This document shows positions 46,393 to 55,601 of a stretch of 64,000 bases of DNA, piece by piece. Position 1 is the stretch's first letter, and every line of letters begins with the position of its first letter. Both the position numbers and the translations under genes were made by a program. A model generated the notes under the pieces. The model worked only from the letters and a program-made list of their open reading frames with translations. It was not told where the DNA came from and searched no databases. The DNA comes from Ruminobacter sp964520475 (GTDB lineage: Bacteria > Pseudomonadota > Gammaproteobacteria > Enterobacterales > Succinivibrionaceae), in NCBI GenBank assembly GCA_964520475.1, contig CAZFNS010000003.1, forward strand, positions 56,208-120,207. Direction: 5' to 3'.

Positions 46393-47249
46393 CGTCAGTC
46401 TGGCCGTCGCCCGCCAAGATCAACCTGTTCCTGCACATCAACGGCCGCAGGCCCGACGGCTACCACGAGCTGCAGACGCTCTTCGCCATCCTCGACCGGG
46501 GCGACTCGCTCGAGATCGCCCCGCGGGACGACGGCGTCGTTAACGTCGGCCCCGATTTCGGCTTCCCGGCGGAGGACAACATCGTCTTCAAGGCCGCGCG
46601 CCTCCTCAAAGAGCGGACGGGCCGGAATTTCGGGGCGGACATCCGCATCGTCAAGAGGATCCCGATCGGCGGGGGCCTCGGCGGCGGCTCCAGCAACGCC
46701 GCGACCGCGCTGACGGCGCTCGACGTCCTGTTCGGCCTCGGGATCGGCGAGGACGGCCTGGCCGAGCTGGGCCGGACGCTCGGGGCGGACGTGCCGGTGT
46801 TCGTGCGGGGGCGGTCCGCCTTCGCGGAGGGGGTCGGCGAGAAGCTCGCGCCGGTGACGATCCCGGAGCGGAGCGTCCTCGTCGTGACTCCGAAAAACGT
46901 CGCCGTTTCCACCCGGGAAATTTTCGGGCGGGCGGATCTGCCCCGCAACACCCCGAAGATCGATCCCGCGGCGTACACTTTCGCGGGCACGCGCAACGAC
47001 TGCGAGGAGACGGTCAAAAAATGCCGTCCCGAGGTTGCCAAAGTCCTCGCGTGGTTGCTACAATACGCCCCGTCGAGAATGACCGGAACAGGCGCGTCCT
47101 GTTTCGCTTTTTTTGATTCCGAGGAGGCCGCCCTGGGCGCTCTTCGGGACATGCCGGAGGACATGACCGGATTCGCGGCCGCGACGGTAAACGTCTCGCC
47201 GCTCAGGACGTTCGCCGCCGCGGCGGCCCGGTCGCGTCAGCTTGTTTAA
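46380..47249 (+). CDS. ispE: 4-diphosphocytidyl-2-C-methyl-D-erythritol kinase
   Basis: 289 residues of the GHMP kinase family. Motifs: SPAKINLFLHINGRRPDGYHELQTLF, the ATP loop PIGGGLGGGSSNAATAL, and MTGTGASCFAFF. It phosphorylates CDP-ME in the non-mevalonate isoprenoid pathway. It overlaps the last 13 bases of lolB, so they are coupled. A prs gene follows after 20 bp. Confidence 0.96.
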   Translation: MGNVASVWPSPAKINLFLHINGRRPDGYHELQTLFAILDRGDSLEIAPRDDGVVNVGPDFGFPAEDNIVFKAARLLKERTGRNFGADIRIVKRIPIGGGLGGGSSNAATALTALDVLFGLGIGEDGLAELGRTLGADVPVFVRGRSAFAEGVGEKLAPVTIPERSVLVVTPKNVAVSTREIFGRADLPRNTPKIDPAAYTFAGTRNDCEETVKKCRPEVAKVLAWLLQYAPSRMTGTGASCFAFFDSEEAALGALRDMPEDMTGFAAATVNVSPLRTFAAAAARSRQLV

Positions 47250-47269
47250 CGCGCGCGGAGGTTATTATC

Positions 47270-48217
47270 GTGCCAGACATGAAGATATTCGCAGGAAACG
47301 GTACGCCGGATCTTGCCCGGAAAATTGCGGAGAAGTTGTTCACCAAGCTCGGCGACGCCAAGGTCGGCCGGTTCAGCGACGGTGAGATTTGCGTGCAGAT
47401 CAACGAGAATGTGCGCGGGTGCGATATTTTTATCATCCAGTCCACCTGCGCGCCGACCAACGACAACCTGATGGAGCTGATCGTGATGATCGACGCGATG
47501 CGCCGCGCCTCGGCCGGCCGCATCACCGCCGTCGTCCCGTACTTCGGCTACGCCCGCCAGGACCGCCGCCTCCGCTCCGCCCGCGTGCCCATCACCGCCA
47601 AGGTGGTGGCCGACCTGCTTTCGAGCGTCGGCGTCGACCGCGTCCTGACCGTGGATCTGCACGCCGAGCAGATCCAGGGCTTCTTCGACGTCCCGGTCGA
47701 CAACTGCTTCGGCAGCCCGATCCTCATCGAGGACATGAAGAACCACAACTTCGAGAACCCGGTGGTGGTTTCCCCCGACATCGGCGGCGTGGTGCGCGCC
47801 CGCGCCATCGCCAAGCTCCTCGACGACACCGAGATCGCCATCATCGACAAGCGCCGCCCGCGCCCGAACGTTTCCGAGGTGATGCACCTCATCGGCGAGG
47901 TCGAGGGCCGCGACTGCATCATCGTCGACGACATGATCGACACCGGCGGCACCCTGTGCAAGGCCTCCGAGGCCCTCAAGAAGCGCGGCGCGAAGAGGGT
48001 GTTCGCCTACGCGACCCACCCCGTGCTCTCCGGCCCGGCCCTCGCCAACATCTCGGGGTCGACCCTCGACGAGGTGGTGGTCACCGACTCCATCCCGCTG
48101 ACCGGGGAAATGAAGGCGACCGGCAAGGTGCGCGTGCTCACCCTTTCGCCGATGCTCGCGGAGGCCATCAGGCGCATCTCGAACGAGGAATCCATTTCCG
48201 CGATGTTCTCCGCCTAG
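47270..48217 (+). CDS. prs: Ribose-phosphate pyrophosphokinase
   Basis: 315 residues. Motifs: RFSDGEICVQINENVRG, PYFGYARQDRRLRSARVPITAK, VDLHAEQIQGFF, and the PRPP loop DCIIVDDMIDTGGTL. It makes PRPP for nucleotides, histidine and tryptophan. The start is a GTG after a good GGAGG. It is followed by a strong terminator. Confidence 0.97.
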   Translation: MPDMKIFAGNGTPDLARKIAEKLFTKLGDAKVGRFSDGEICVQINENVRGCDIFIIQSTCAPTNDNLMELIVMIDAMRRASAGRITAVVPYFGYARQDRRLRSARVPITAKVVADLLSSVGVDRVLTVDLHAEQIQGFFDVPVDNCFGSPILIEDMKNHNFENPVVVSPDIGGVVRARAIAKLLDDTEIAIIDKRRPRPNVSEVMHLIGEVEGRDCIIVDDMIDTGGTLCKASEALKKRGAKRVFAYATHPVLSGPALANISGSTLDEVVVTDSIPLTGEMKATGKVRVLTLSPMLAEAIRRISNEESISAMFSA

Positions 48218-48248
48218 GCGGGGCCGCGGCCGCGCGCCGTTAAAAAAC

Positions 48249-48283
48249 GCCGGGGGAGACGGCAGTCTCCCCCGGCTTTTTTT
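48249..48283. terminator. Terminator between prs and mpl
   Basis: 12-bp stem GCCGGGGGAGAC / GTCTCCCCCGGC with a GGCA loop, T-run on the right and A-run on the left, so it can act for prs and the convergent mpl. Confidence 0.95.
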
Positions 48284-48303
48284 CGTTTCCGCGAAACGCG
48301 GCG

Positions 48304-49668
48304 TCAGGCGCCCGGCGCGGCGGCGAGCCGGTCGAGGATCTTCTGCTGGACGCCCCCGAAGCCCCCGTTGCTCATGACGAGGATCGCGCCGTCCGGGCGG
48401 GCCGCGGCGGCCGCCTCCGCCGCGATCTCGTCCAGGTCGCGGAGAACCGTGAATTTTTTGCCGTCGGCGAGCTCGGCGGGATCCCACATGAGCCCCCCGG
48501 GCGCGTACACGAAGACCGCGTCGGCCTCGGCGAACGCCCCCGCGAGCTGCTCGCGGTTCACGCCCATCTTCATGGTGTTCGAGCGCGGCTCGAACACGGC
48601 GACGATCCGCCGGCTCCCCTCCCGCTTGCGGAGACCGTCGAGGGTGGTCCTGATGGCGGTCGGGTGATGGGCGAAATCGTCGTAAACGGCGACCCCGCCG
48701 GCCGATCCCCGCAGTTCCATGCGCCTTTTGGGCATTTTGAACGAACAGAGGGCCGCTGCGGCGTCCGCGTAGCTCACCCCGGCGCGGGTCGCGGCCTCGG
48801 CGGCCATGAGCGCGTTCAGCACGTTGTGGATCCCGATGGCCTCCCAGCGCACGGTTCCGAGGGTCTCGCCCGCGGCGGACAGTATCTCGAAGGCGCTCCC
48901 GTCGGCGCTCAGCAGCCGGTAGGTTATCTTGCCGCCCGGAGCGCCCGCGTAAACCAGATCCGACCAGCACCCCATGGCGAGGACGTCGGCGATCGCCGCG
49001 TCCCCGTACGGGGCGATCACCGCGCCGTTGCCGGGGATGATCCGCACCAGATGGTGGAACTGCTTCTTGATGGCGCCGATGTTCTCGAAAATGTCCGCGT
49101 GATCGTACTCCAGGTTGTTGAGGATCTGCACGTACGGGCGGTAGTGCACGAACTTCGAGCGCTTGTCGAAGAAGGCGCAGTCGTACTCGTCGGACTCGAT
49201 CACGAAGTACGGGGAGGAGGTGACCCGCGCCGAAATCCCAAAGTTGCCGGTGACCCCGCCGATGAGGAACCCGGGGTTCAGGCCCGCGCGCTCGAGGATC
49301 CAGGCGAGCATCGACGACGTGGAAGTCTTGCCGTGCGTGCCGGCGACCCCGAACACCTTTTTGGCGCCGAGCACCCAGGTCTCGAGCCACTGCGGCCCCG
49401 AGGTGAAGGGCAGCCCCTCGTTGAGCATGTACTCGACGCACGGCATGCCCCGTTTCATGGCGTTCCCCACGATAATCAGATCGGGGGCGGGGCTGAGCTG
49501 CTCCGCGCCGTACCCTTCCGTGATTTCGATCCCCTGCTCCCGCAGCAGCGTGCTCATCGGCGGATAGACCCCGGCGTCGGAGCCGGTGACCCGGTGACCG
49601 AGCTGTCTCGCGATGACGGCGATTCCCCCCATGAAAGTGCCGCAGATACCCAGAATATGAACGTGCAT
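48304..49668 (-). CDS. mpl: UDP-MurNAc:L-Ala-gamma-D-Glu-meso-DAP ligase
   Basis: 454 residues (E. coli 457) from the ATG at 49668, which has GGGAG ahead. Mur-ligase motifs: MHVHILGICGTFMGGIAVIARQLGHRVTGSD, the ATP loop GVAGTHGKTSTSSMLAWIL, ESDEYDCAFFD, NLEYDHADIF and VYDDFAHHPTAIRTT. The HVHILGICGTFMGG opening separates Mpl from MurC. It recycles murein tripeptide onto UDP-MurNAc. Confidence 0.95.
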   Translation of the reverse strand: MHVHILGICGTFMGGIAVIARQLGHRVTGSDAGVYPPMSTLLREQGIEITEGYGAEQLSPAPDLIIVGNAMKRGMPCVEYMLNEGLPFTSGPQWLETWVLGAKKVFGVAGTHGKTSTSSMLAWILERAGLNPGFLIGGVTGNFGISARVTSSPYFVIESDEYDCAFFDKRSKFVHYRPYVQILNNLEYDHADIFENIGAIKKQFHHLVRIIPGNGAVIAPYGDAAIADVLAMGCWSDLVYAGAPGGKITYRLLSADGSAFEILSAAGETLGTVRWEAIGIHNVLNALMAAEAATRAGVSYADAAAALCSFKMPKRRMELRGSAGGVAVYDDFAHHPTAIRTTLDGLRKREGSRRIVAVFEPRSNTMKMGVNREQLAGAFAEADAVFVYAPGGLMWDPAELADGKKFTVLRDLDEIAAEAAAAARPDGAILVMSNGGFGGVQQKILDRLAAAPGA

Positions 49669-49913
49669 GGCTGACTCCCGGCCGCGCGGGCCGCAAAAAA
49701 AAACCGCCCGGGCCGCCGGCGGGCGGCTCCGGATACCGTAATATAGCACAGCCGGCGGCCCCGCGCCTTTCGGGGCGGCGCGGCCGCGGGCAATATGAGA
49801 CGGCTCTCACACCGGTCCCGGCGCGGGGCCGGCCCCGCTCGGATAGTGAAAAAACCCGCTTTTTTGTAATATAATATCCCCTGATTTTTCCATGTTCAAC
49901 GAAGGATTCAATC

Positions 49914-50450
49914 ATGATTCTAGACAAAATCCCCGCGGGCCCGGCAACGCCCGAAGACATTTACGCCGTTATCGAGATACCGCAGAACGCCGATCCGATC
50001 AAATACGAGGTCGACAAGGCTTCCGGCGCGATCTTCGTGGACCGCTTCATGGCCACGCCGATGTTCTACCCCTGCAACTACGGCTTCATCAATCACACCC
50101 TGTCCCTCGACGGCGATCCCATCGACGTGCTGATCCCGACCCCGTACCCGCTCATCCCCGGTTCGGTGATCCGCTGCCGCCCGGTCGCCATGCTCCGGAT
50201 GACCGACGAGTCCGGCGAGGACACCAAGATCATCGCCATGCCCCACGGCAAGCTCACGCCCCTCTACGACGGCATTAAAGACGCCGCCGACCTGCCGGAG
50301 CTGCTCAAGGGCCAGATCAGGCACTTCTTCGAGCACTACAAGGAGCTCGAGCCCGGCAAGTGGGTGCGCGTCGACGGCTGGGACGACAAAGCCGCCGCGA
50401 TCAAGGAAATCGAGGACGCGATCAAGCGCTACGCCGAACAGAACAAGTAG
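49914..50450 (+). CDS. ppa: Inorganic pyrophosphatase
   Basis: 178 residues, family I. Motifs: EIPQNADPIKYEVDKASGAIFVDRFMATPMFYPCNYGFI, DGDPIDVLI with the metal-binding aspartates, and KWVRVDGW. It hydrolyses pyrophosphate. A TATAAT (49870-49875) lies upstream with a poor -35. The gene is monocistronic and ends in a bidirectional terminator. Confidence 0.96.
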   Translation: MILDKIPAGPATPEDIYAVIEIPQNADPIKYEVDKASGAIFVDRFMATPMFYPCNYGFINHTLSLDGDPIDVLIPTPYPLIPGSVIRCRPVAMLRMTDESGEDTKIIAMPHGKLTPLYDGIKDAADLPELLKGQIRHFFEHYKELEPGKWVRVDGWDDKAAAIKEIEDAIKRYAEQNK

Positions 50451-50487
50451 GCGGACGCCGCTCCCCGGGGCTGCGGATCGTTTTCCG

Positions 50488-50523
50488 AAAAAAAGGGCGG
50501 GACCCGCGCGGGGCCCGCCCTTT
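50488..50523. terminator. Bidirectional terminator between ppa and apbE
   Basis: Arms AAAGGGCGGG (50492-50501) and CCCGCCCTTT (50514-50523), with an A-run on the left, between convergent ppa and apbE. Confidence 0.85.
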
Positions 50524-50538
50524 CCGATCCCCGGGGGA

Positions 50539-51603
50539 TCATTTGCATTCCATGTAGCGCTGCATTTCCCGGCTGTAATGGGCCTCGAAGCCGTCGTCGG
50601 CCTCGTTGCGCGTCACCACGTAGATGGGGATGTTGAGCTCGTTGGCGTAGGTGAGCGCCTTCTCCGCGCCCATGACCATGAAGCCCGTGTCCATCGCGTC
50701 GGTCCACAGGGCGGTGGGCCCCACTACCGTGACCGACACGGTCCGGTGCTCCACCGGCCTGCCGGTGGCCGGGTCGATGATGTGCGAGTAGAATTTCCCG
50801 TCCGGCCCGGCGAGGTAGTTACGGTAGCTCCCGGACGTGGAGATGGCCTGCCCGCGGGTGCAGACCGGGACCATCATGTCCTGCCCGACGTTGCGATCGT
50901 TGGCCGGGTCCTCGATGGCGATGACCCAGTCCCGGCCGCGGCCGTTGACGCCCTTGGTGCGTATGGCCCCGGCGACCGCGACCATGTAGTTCTGGATGCC
51001 CTTGCTGTCGAGCAGCTCGGCGAGCCGGTCGGCCCCGTAGCCCTCGCCGACCGTGGAGAGATCCACGAAGACGGCCGGGTTGTCCTTGCGGATATAGGCC
51101 GCGTCCCGGGTGATCTCGATATGCAGCTTGTCGAGGCCTAGCCGGCTCTTCGCCGCCTTGATCTCGTCCTCGGCGGGCACTTTGCCCGGCTGGACCTTGC
51201 GCGGGCCGAAACCCCAGAGGTTCACGAGGGGTCCCACCGTGATGTCCATCGCCCCGTGCAGATCGCTGCCGACCTTGAGGCTTTCGACGATGACGCGGGC
51301 CACGTTGTGGTTGATCCGGAACGGCTCGGTGGATCGGAAGGAGTTGAATTTCGACAGCATGCTTTCCCGATCGAAGATGGAAATTTCCTCGTTGATCTCC
51401 CGCAGGACGTCCTCGGCGTCCTTGTCCAGGCGCCGCTGGCCGCCCGGATAGTCGCCGACGACGGTGATGCTGAAGAAGGTGCCCATGGTCTTGCCGTCGG
51501 AATGGATTTCCGGCTTGGGGGCGCCGGCGAAATCACAGGCGGCGAGAAGCGCGGACATCGCGGACAATGTCAGAATCTTAAAACAGTCTCTAATCTTTTT
51601 CAT
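50539..51603 (-). CDS. apbE: FAD:protein FMN transferase (ApbE lipoprotein)
   Basis: 354 residues from the ATG at 51603, with AGAGGAAG ahead. Lipoprotein signal with LLAAC (Cys22). Motifs: TMGTFFSITVVGD, DRESMLSKFN, VDLSTVGEGYGADRL, GAIRTKG, and TDAMDTGFMVMGAEKAL with the metal-site residues. It attaches FMN covalently to threonines of NqrB, NqrC or RnfG-type subunits on the periplasmic side. The nqrM gene lies 73 bp downstream of nothing else but upstream of this gene on the same strand, which points to Na+-NQR. No nqr structural genes are in the window. Confidence 0.93.
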   Translation of the reverse strand: MKKIRDCFKILTLSAMSALLAACDFAGAPKPEIHSDGKTMGTFFSITVVGDYPGGQRRLDKDAEDVLREINEEISIFDRESMLSKFNSFRSTEPFRINHNVARVIVESLKVGSDLHGAMDITVGPLVNLWGFGPRKVQPGKVPAEDEIKAAKSRLGLDKLHIEITRDAAYIRKDNPAVFVDLSTVGEGYGADRLAELLDSKGIQNYMVAVAGAIRTKGVNGRGRDWVIAIEDPANDRNVGQDMMVPVCTRGQAISTSGSYRNYLAGPDGKFYSHIIDPATGRPVEHRTVSVTVVGPTALWTDAMDTGFMVMGAEKALTYANELNIPIYVVTRNEADDGFEAHYSREMQRYMECK

Positions 51604-51676
51604 GCTTCCTCTTGAATCGCCGAATGAACGGCCCGTCATGCCCGGTAAAGTTGCCCCGCGCCCGCGCGGGGCCCCG

Positions 51677-51943
51677 TCAGTCTTCCTCTTGCCCGGCTTC
51701 CCCGGCGGCGGCGCCCGGGGTCTCCGCCGGTTCCGGATCCGCCGCGGATCCCCCCTTCAGGGACGCGAGCCTGTCCCGCACCCGGCGCGCGAGGCAGGGG
51801 CTCTCGCAGGAGCAGACCCTCTCGGCGCCGACGGCGCCCAGGCCGCCGCACGAGCCGTGAATGACCTTGCGCTGAAAGATGTAGCCCACCGAGGCGAACA
51901 GGAAAAACAGCAGGAACGCCGCGAACGCGTACACAAATATCAT
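51677..51943 (-). CDS. nqrM: Na+-NQR maturation factor NqrM
   Basis: 88 residues. One transmembrane helix (FVYAFAAFLLFFLFASVGYIF) precedes the conserved cysteine core GSCGGLGAVGAERVCSCESPC with four cysteines. NqrM helps deliver the Fe that binds between NqrD and NqrE. The C-terminal tail is Ala/Glu-rich, like those of other proteins in this window. It lies upstream of apbE on the same strand. Confidence 0.9.
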   Translation of the reverse strand: MIFVYAFAAFLLFFLFASVGYIFQRKVIHGSCGGLGAVGAERVCSCESPCLARRVRDRLASLKGGSAADPEPAETPGAAAGEAGQEED

Positions 51944-52177
51944 GTCGTTTCTCTCTCCGGTTCCGGAAGCCCGGACTCCGCGCCCGGGCGGCGGGGGCGG
52001 CCCCGCGAACTTCGGAAATTATACCACATTCCGGCGCGATCCTCCATAAAGCCGCCCCGGCCGCGGCCCGGCAAAAATTTTCCGGGGCGGGGCGTTTTTC
52101 TGCTAGAATAGCAGCAATCCGCGCGGGCGGGGCCGCCGCCCCGCCCGTGAATTTCACCGAATCAGGACCTTCCAGGA

Positions 52178-53905
52178 ATGCGCACGAGTAAATTTTTGCT
52201 ATCCACCCTCAGGGAAACCCCGGCCGAAGCCTCCGTCGTCAGCCACCGGCTGATGCTGCGGGCGGGCCTTATCCGGCAGCTCGCCTCGGGCCTTTACGTC
52301 TGGCTCCCCACCGGCCTGCGGGTGCTGCGGAAAGTGGAGAACGTCATCCGCGAGGAAATGGACCGGTCGGGCGCGCTGGAAATCAGCATGCCGGTGGTCC
52401 AGCCCGCCGAGCTCTGGCAGGAATCGGGCCGCTGGGACCGCTACGGGCCCGAACTGTGCCGGTTCCGCGACCGCAAGGAAAACAATTTCGTTCTCGGCCC
52501 CACCCACGAGGAGGTGGTGACCTGGCTGTCGCGCCTCGAGATCAAGAGCTACCGCCAGCTGCCCGTCAACCTCTACCAGATCCAGACCAAGTTCAGGGAC
52601 GAGGTCAGACCGCGGTTCGGGGTCATGCGCGGCCGCGAATTCGTCATGAAGGACGCTTACTCCTTCCACCTGAACCGGGAGAGCCTGCGCGAGACCTACA
52701 ATCTGATGTACGACACGTACTGCCGGATCTTCGCGCGGCTCGGCCTCGAGTTCCGGGCGGTCGAGGCGGACACGGGCGCCATCGGCGGCAGCCACTCGCA
52801 CGAGTTCCAGGCGCTCGCCGACGCGGGCGAGGACGTCATCGCCTTCTCCACCGGCTCGGACTACGCGGCCAACATCGAGATGGCCGCGGCCGCCGCCCCG
52901 GCGGAGCCCCGGAAGGATCCCGCCGAAGAGATGCGCGAGGTCGCCACGCCCGGCGTGCGGACGGTCGCCGAGGCCGCCGCGTTCCTCGGGGTTCCGGAGC
53001 GGCGGGTCTGCAAGTCCCTCCTGGTGCGGGGCTTCGACGAGAAGACCGGGGAAAGCGCCCCGGTCCTGCTGGTGCTCCGCGGCGATCACGAGCTCAACGA
53101 GGTCAAGGCCGAAAAGATCGGCGGCGTCGCGAGCCCCCTCGCCCTGCTCACGGACGAGGAGGTCCGGGCGGCCGCGGGCGCGGCCCCGGGCTCCGTCGGC
53201 CCCGCCGGGTTCGGGGGGCGCATAATCGCCGACCGCGACGCGGCCGCGCTCTCCGACTTCTGCTGCGGCGCCAACCGGGACGGGTTCCACCTGCGGGGCG
53301 TCAACTGGGACCGCGACGTGCCCGCGTACGAGGTGCGCGACATCCGCCGCGTCGTCGAGGGCGATCCGAGCCCCGACGGCCGCGGCACGCTGGTGCTGCG
53401 GCGCGGCATCGAGGTCGGTCAGGTGTTCGAGCTCGGCGACAAGTACTCGCGGGCGATGAACTGCACCGTGCTCGGCGAGGACGGGCGGAACATCCCCATG
53501 GAGATGGGCTGCTACGGCATCGGCGTGACGCGTGTCATCGCGGCCGCCATCGAGCAGCACCACGACGACCGGGGCATCGTCTGGCCGGCCTGCATCGCGC
53601 CCTTCCAGATCGCGATCCTCCCGATCGGCTACGACAAGAGCGAAACCGTGCGCCGGGAGGCGGACAGGCTTTACGAAGAACTGACCGCCCGGGGCTACGA
53701 GGTCATCCTCGACGACCGCGGCGAGCGCATCGGGGTGATGTTCGCGGACATGAAGCTCATCGGCGTGCCGCACGCCGTCGTGCTCGGCGAGAAGGCTCTC
53801 GCCGAAGGGATGGCGGAATACGAGAGCAGGACCGGCGACGTCAGGGTCCGCGAGCCGCTCGCGGACGTCGTCGCGCGGGTGGAGTCGCTCATCGCCGCCG
53901 GCTGA
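52178..53905 (+). CDS. proS: Prolyl-tRNA synthetase
   Basis: 575 residues, bacterial type with editing domain. Motifs: MLRAGLIRQLASGLYVWLPTGLRVLRKV, FVLGPTHEEVVTWLSRLEIKSYRQLPVNLYQIQTKFRDEVRPRFGVMRGREFVMKDAYSFH (motifs 1 and 2), the INS-type editing domain (about 230-380), and MEMGCYGIGVTRVIAAAIEQ (motif 3). It charges tRNA-Pro and hydrolyses mischarged Ala. A TAGAAT-type -10 box lies near 52106. Confidence 0.97.
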   Translation: MRTSKFLLSTLRETPAEASVVSHRLMLRAGLIRQLASGLYVWLPTGLRVLRKVENVIREEMDRSGALEISMPVVQPAELWQESGRWDRYGPELCRFRDRKENNFVLGPTHEEVVTWLSRLEIKSYRQLPVNLYQIQTKFRDEVRPRFGVMRGREFVMKDAYSFHLNRESLRETYNLMYDTYCRIFARLGLEFRAVEADTGAIGGSHSHEFQALADAGEDVIAFSTGSDYAANIEMAAAAAPAEPRKDPAEEMREVATPGVRTVAEAAAFLGVPERRVCKSLLVRGFDEKTGESAPVLLVLRGDHELNEVKAEKIGGVASPLALLTDEEVRAAAGAAPGSVGPAGFGGRIIADRDAAALSDFCCGANRDGFHLRGVNWDRDVPAYEVRDIRRVVEGDPSPDGRGTLVLRRGIEVGQVFELGDKYSRAMNCTVLGEDGRNIPMEMGCYGIGVTRVIAAAIEQHHDDRGIVWPACIAPFQIAILPIGYDKSETVRREADRLYEELTARGYEVILDDRGERIGVMFADMKLIGVPHAVVLGEKALAEGMAEYESRTGDVRVREPLADVVARVESLIAAG

Positions 53906-53967
53906 GGGCCGCGGCGGGTTTTATCCGAGCCCGGGAACGCCCGGGCGGACGGGAGGAAGTCGGAGAC

Positions 53968-54693
53968 ATGAAACGAGGCATGACGGCGGCGGCGCTGGGG
54001 GCGATCCTCTGGATCGCCGCGCCCGGGGCGCCGGCCGGGGATTTCGACCGGGAGGCCGCCGCCCGGCTCCTCAATCCGGACGGCGCCGGGGCGCAGGCCC
54101 CCGCCCCCGCCCCGGATTCCGGCCTTACCCCCGAACAGCGGGAGGCCGCGCGCCGGGTCGGCGGGAACGTCAACCGGGCCGAGCCGGAACTTCCCGACGG
54201 GTGCCGTCTCATCAGCTACACCCGGGACGGCAGATCGGCCAAATACAACTGCGCCGGCTATGAGATCCTGACCGTGCTGCTCCCGCCCCGGGACGACGTG
54301 AAGGCGAAAAATCTCGCCGACGCGCTCGCCGCCGGGGAAAACTGTGCCGCGCGCGAGCCGGCGGACACGGGCTACCCGGTGGCCTGCGAGACCACCGAGG
54401 GCACGCACCTGACCTATTTCGCGGATCTGTCCTCGGGGCTGACGGAAATGCTGATTGCCCCCGAGGCCTGGGGCGGGCACGACGGGGTGGCCGCGCTCGA
54501 GAATCTGTCGCTCGCGATCTATTTTTACTTCCGGCGCGTCGCCCGGGACGAGCGGCAGATTGAGTACCTGACCGGCATCCTGAAAGGCGCGGCCCGGATC
54601 GTCCCGGCGGAAAACGGCCCCGCGCAACCCCCGGAAAAAGCCGCCCCCGGGGACGGCGGCCCCGGCAGCCCCGCCGGCGCTAAATCCCCTTGA
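53968..54693 (+). CDS. Exported hypothetical protein
   Basis: 241 residues with a signal peptide (MKRGMTAAALGAILWIAAPGAPAGD), a Pro/Ala linker (about 35-55), then a globular part with four cysteines (DGCRLISYTRDGRSAKYNCAGYEILTVLLPP, GENCAAREPADTGYPVACETTEGTHLTYF) and a Pro/Gly-rich tail. The cysteines suggest two disulfides in the periplasm. I do not recognise the family. The ATG has GGAGGAAG and GGAG upstream. It lies 62 bp after proS and may be co-transcribed. Confidence 0.72.
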   Translation: MKRGMTAAALGAILWIAAPGAPAGDFDREAAARLLNPDGAGAQAPAPAPDSGLTPEQREAARRVGGNVNRAEPELPDGCRLISYTRDGRSAKYNCAGYEILTVLLPPRDDVKAKNLADALAAGENCAAREPADTGYPVACETTEGTHLTYFADLSSGLTEMLIAPEAWGGHDGVAALENLSLAIYFYFRRVARDERQIEYLTGILKGAARIVPAENGPAQPPEKAAPGDGGPGSPAGAKSP

Positions 54694-54730
54694 TTAACCG
54701 TCATTAGCTGTTATAATAGCGTTATCGCGG

Positions 54731-54805
54731 CTCCTCATAGTTAAATGGATATAATAAGCCCCTCCTAAGGGCTAGTTATAGGTTCGATTCCTATTGGGGA
54801 GGCCA
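54731..54805 (+). tRNA. tRNA-Arg (CCT)
   Basis: 75 nt. Acceptor CTCCTCA pairs with TGGGGAG (one G-T pair); the D-loop, anticodon arm AGCCC-CTCCTAA-GGGCT and T-arm closely match E. coli argW. Anticodon CCT. G73 and encoded CCA. The first pair is C1-G72, less common but acceptable. Confidence 0.95.
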
Positions 54806-54941
54806 TTTTTTCCCGGATGCGCACGCCGTCCGATCCAAATTTCACGCTCAGAGGCGTTTTGCCCGGCTCCCGCCGGACGGGGCGCCTTCCCGGCCGGCCC
54901 GGCGTCCGCACTCCCTCAGGAACCGTTGAAAGGAAGACATT

Positions 54942-55526
54942 ATGAATTGCAAACTGCTGCTGGTTTCCGCCGCGCTCGGCGCCCTGCTGGCCGGCTGCGC
55001 GTCCACGGGCGAAGAGTCCGGGGACGGCGGCTTCTTACAGATTTCGGATGAGGAGCCGACGATCCAAACCACCATCGCGGCCAGAAAACTCGACCAGTGG
55101 CCTTACGAGAAGTCCAAGATGACCTTCACCCTGGTCAACAGGGATCTGGCGGCCCCCGGCGCGGAGCAGTCGGGCTGGAAAAACATCATCGAGAACGGGA
55201 TCAGGACCGGCCTGCAGGCCAAGGGGCTCACCCCGGTTCCCGAGAAGGGCAGGATCGAGGTGACCTACGGTGTGGTGACCAAGTCCGGCAGCAGCGACAA
55301 CGCCGAGCTCATGTTCGACTCGATGGGCCTGACCACCGGCGAGACCTCGCACCGCGCCAACAGCTCGGTCAACATCATCATCAAGGACGCGGCGAGCGGC
55401 AGCGAGCTGTGGTCCGGCGTGGGCACCGTGCTCTCGAACCGGCCCCTGGAAACGGACGCCCAGAAGCAGAGAGGCGTGGGCGGCGTCGTCGCCTCGCTGA
55501 TCGACAAGCTGCCCGAGGCCCGCTAG
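54942..55526 (+). CDS. DUF4136-like lipoprotein
   Basis: 194 residues. A lipoprotein signal (MNCKLLLVSAALGALLAGC) puts the lipidated Cys at 19. The body, with QTTIAARKLDQWPYEKSKMTFTLVN, IENGIRTGLQAKGLTPVPEKGRIEVTYGV and SSVNIIIKDAASGSELWSGVGTV, matches the DUF4136 fold. Function unknown; probably envelope-located. AAGGAAG precedes the ATG. It is followed by a terminator. Confidence 0.82.
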   Translation: MNCKLLLVSAALGALLAGCASTGEESGDGGFLQISDEEPTIQTTIAARKLDQWPYEKSKMTFTLVNRDLAAPGAEQSGWKNIIENGIRTGLQAKGLTPVPEKGRIEVTYGVVTKSGSSDNAELMFDSMGLTTGETSHRANSSVNIIIKDAASGSELWSGVGTVLSNRPLETDAQKQRGVGGVVASLIDKLPEAR

Positions 55527-55570
55527 CGGATCCGGCGGCCGGCGCGGCCGCCCGCAAACCGAAGAGACGA

Positions 55571-55594
55571 AAAGAGAGGATTTATCCTCTCTTT
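55571..55594. terminator. Bidirectional terminator between the DUF4136 gene and dusA
   Basis: AAAGAGAGGAT / ATCCTCTCTTT hairpin followed by T's, between convergent genes. Confidence 0.88.
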
Positions 55595-55601
55595 TTTCGT
55601 T

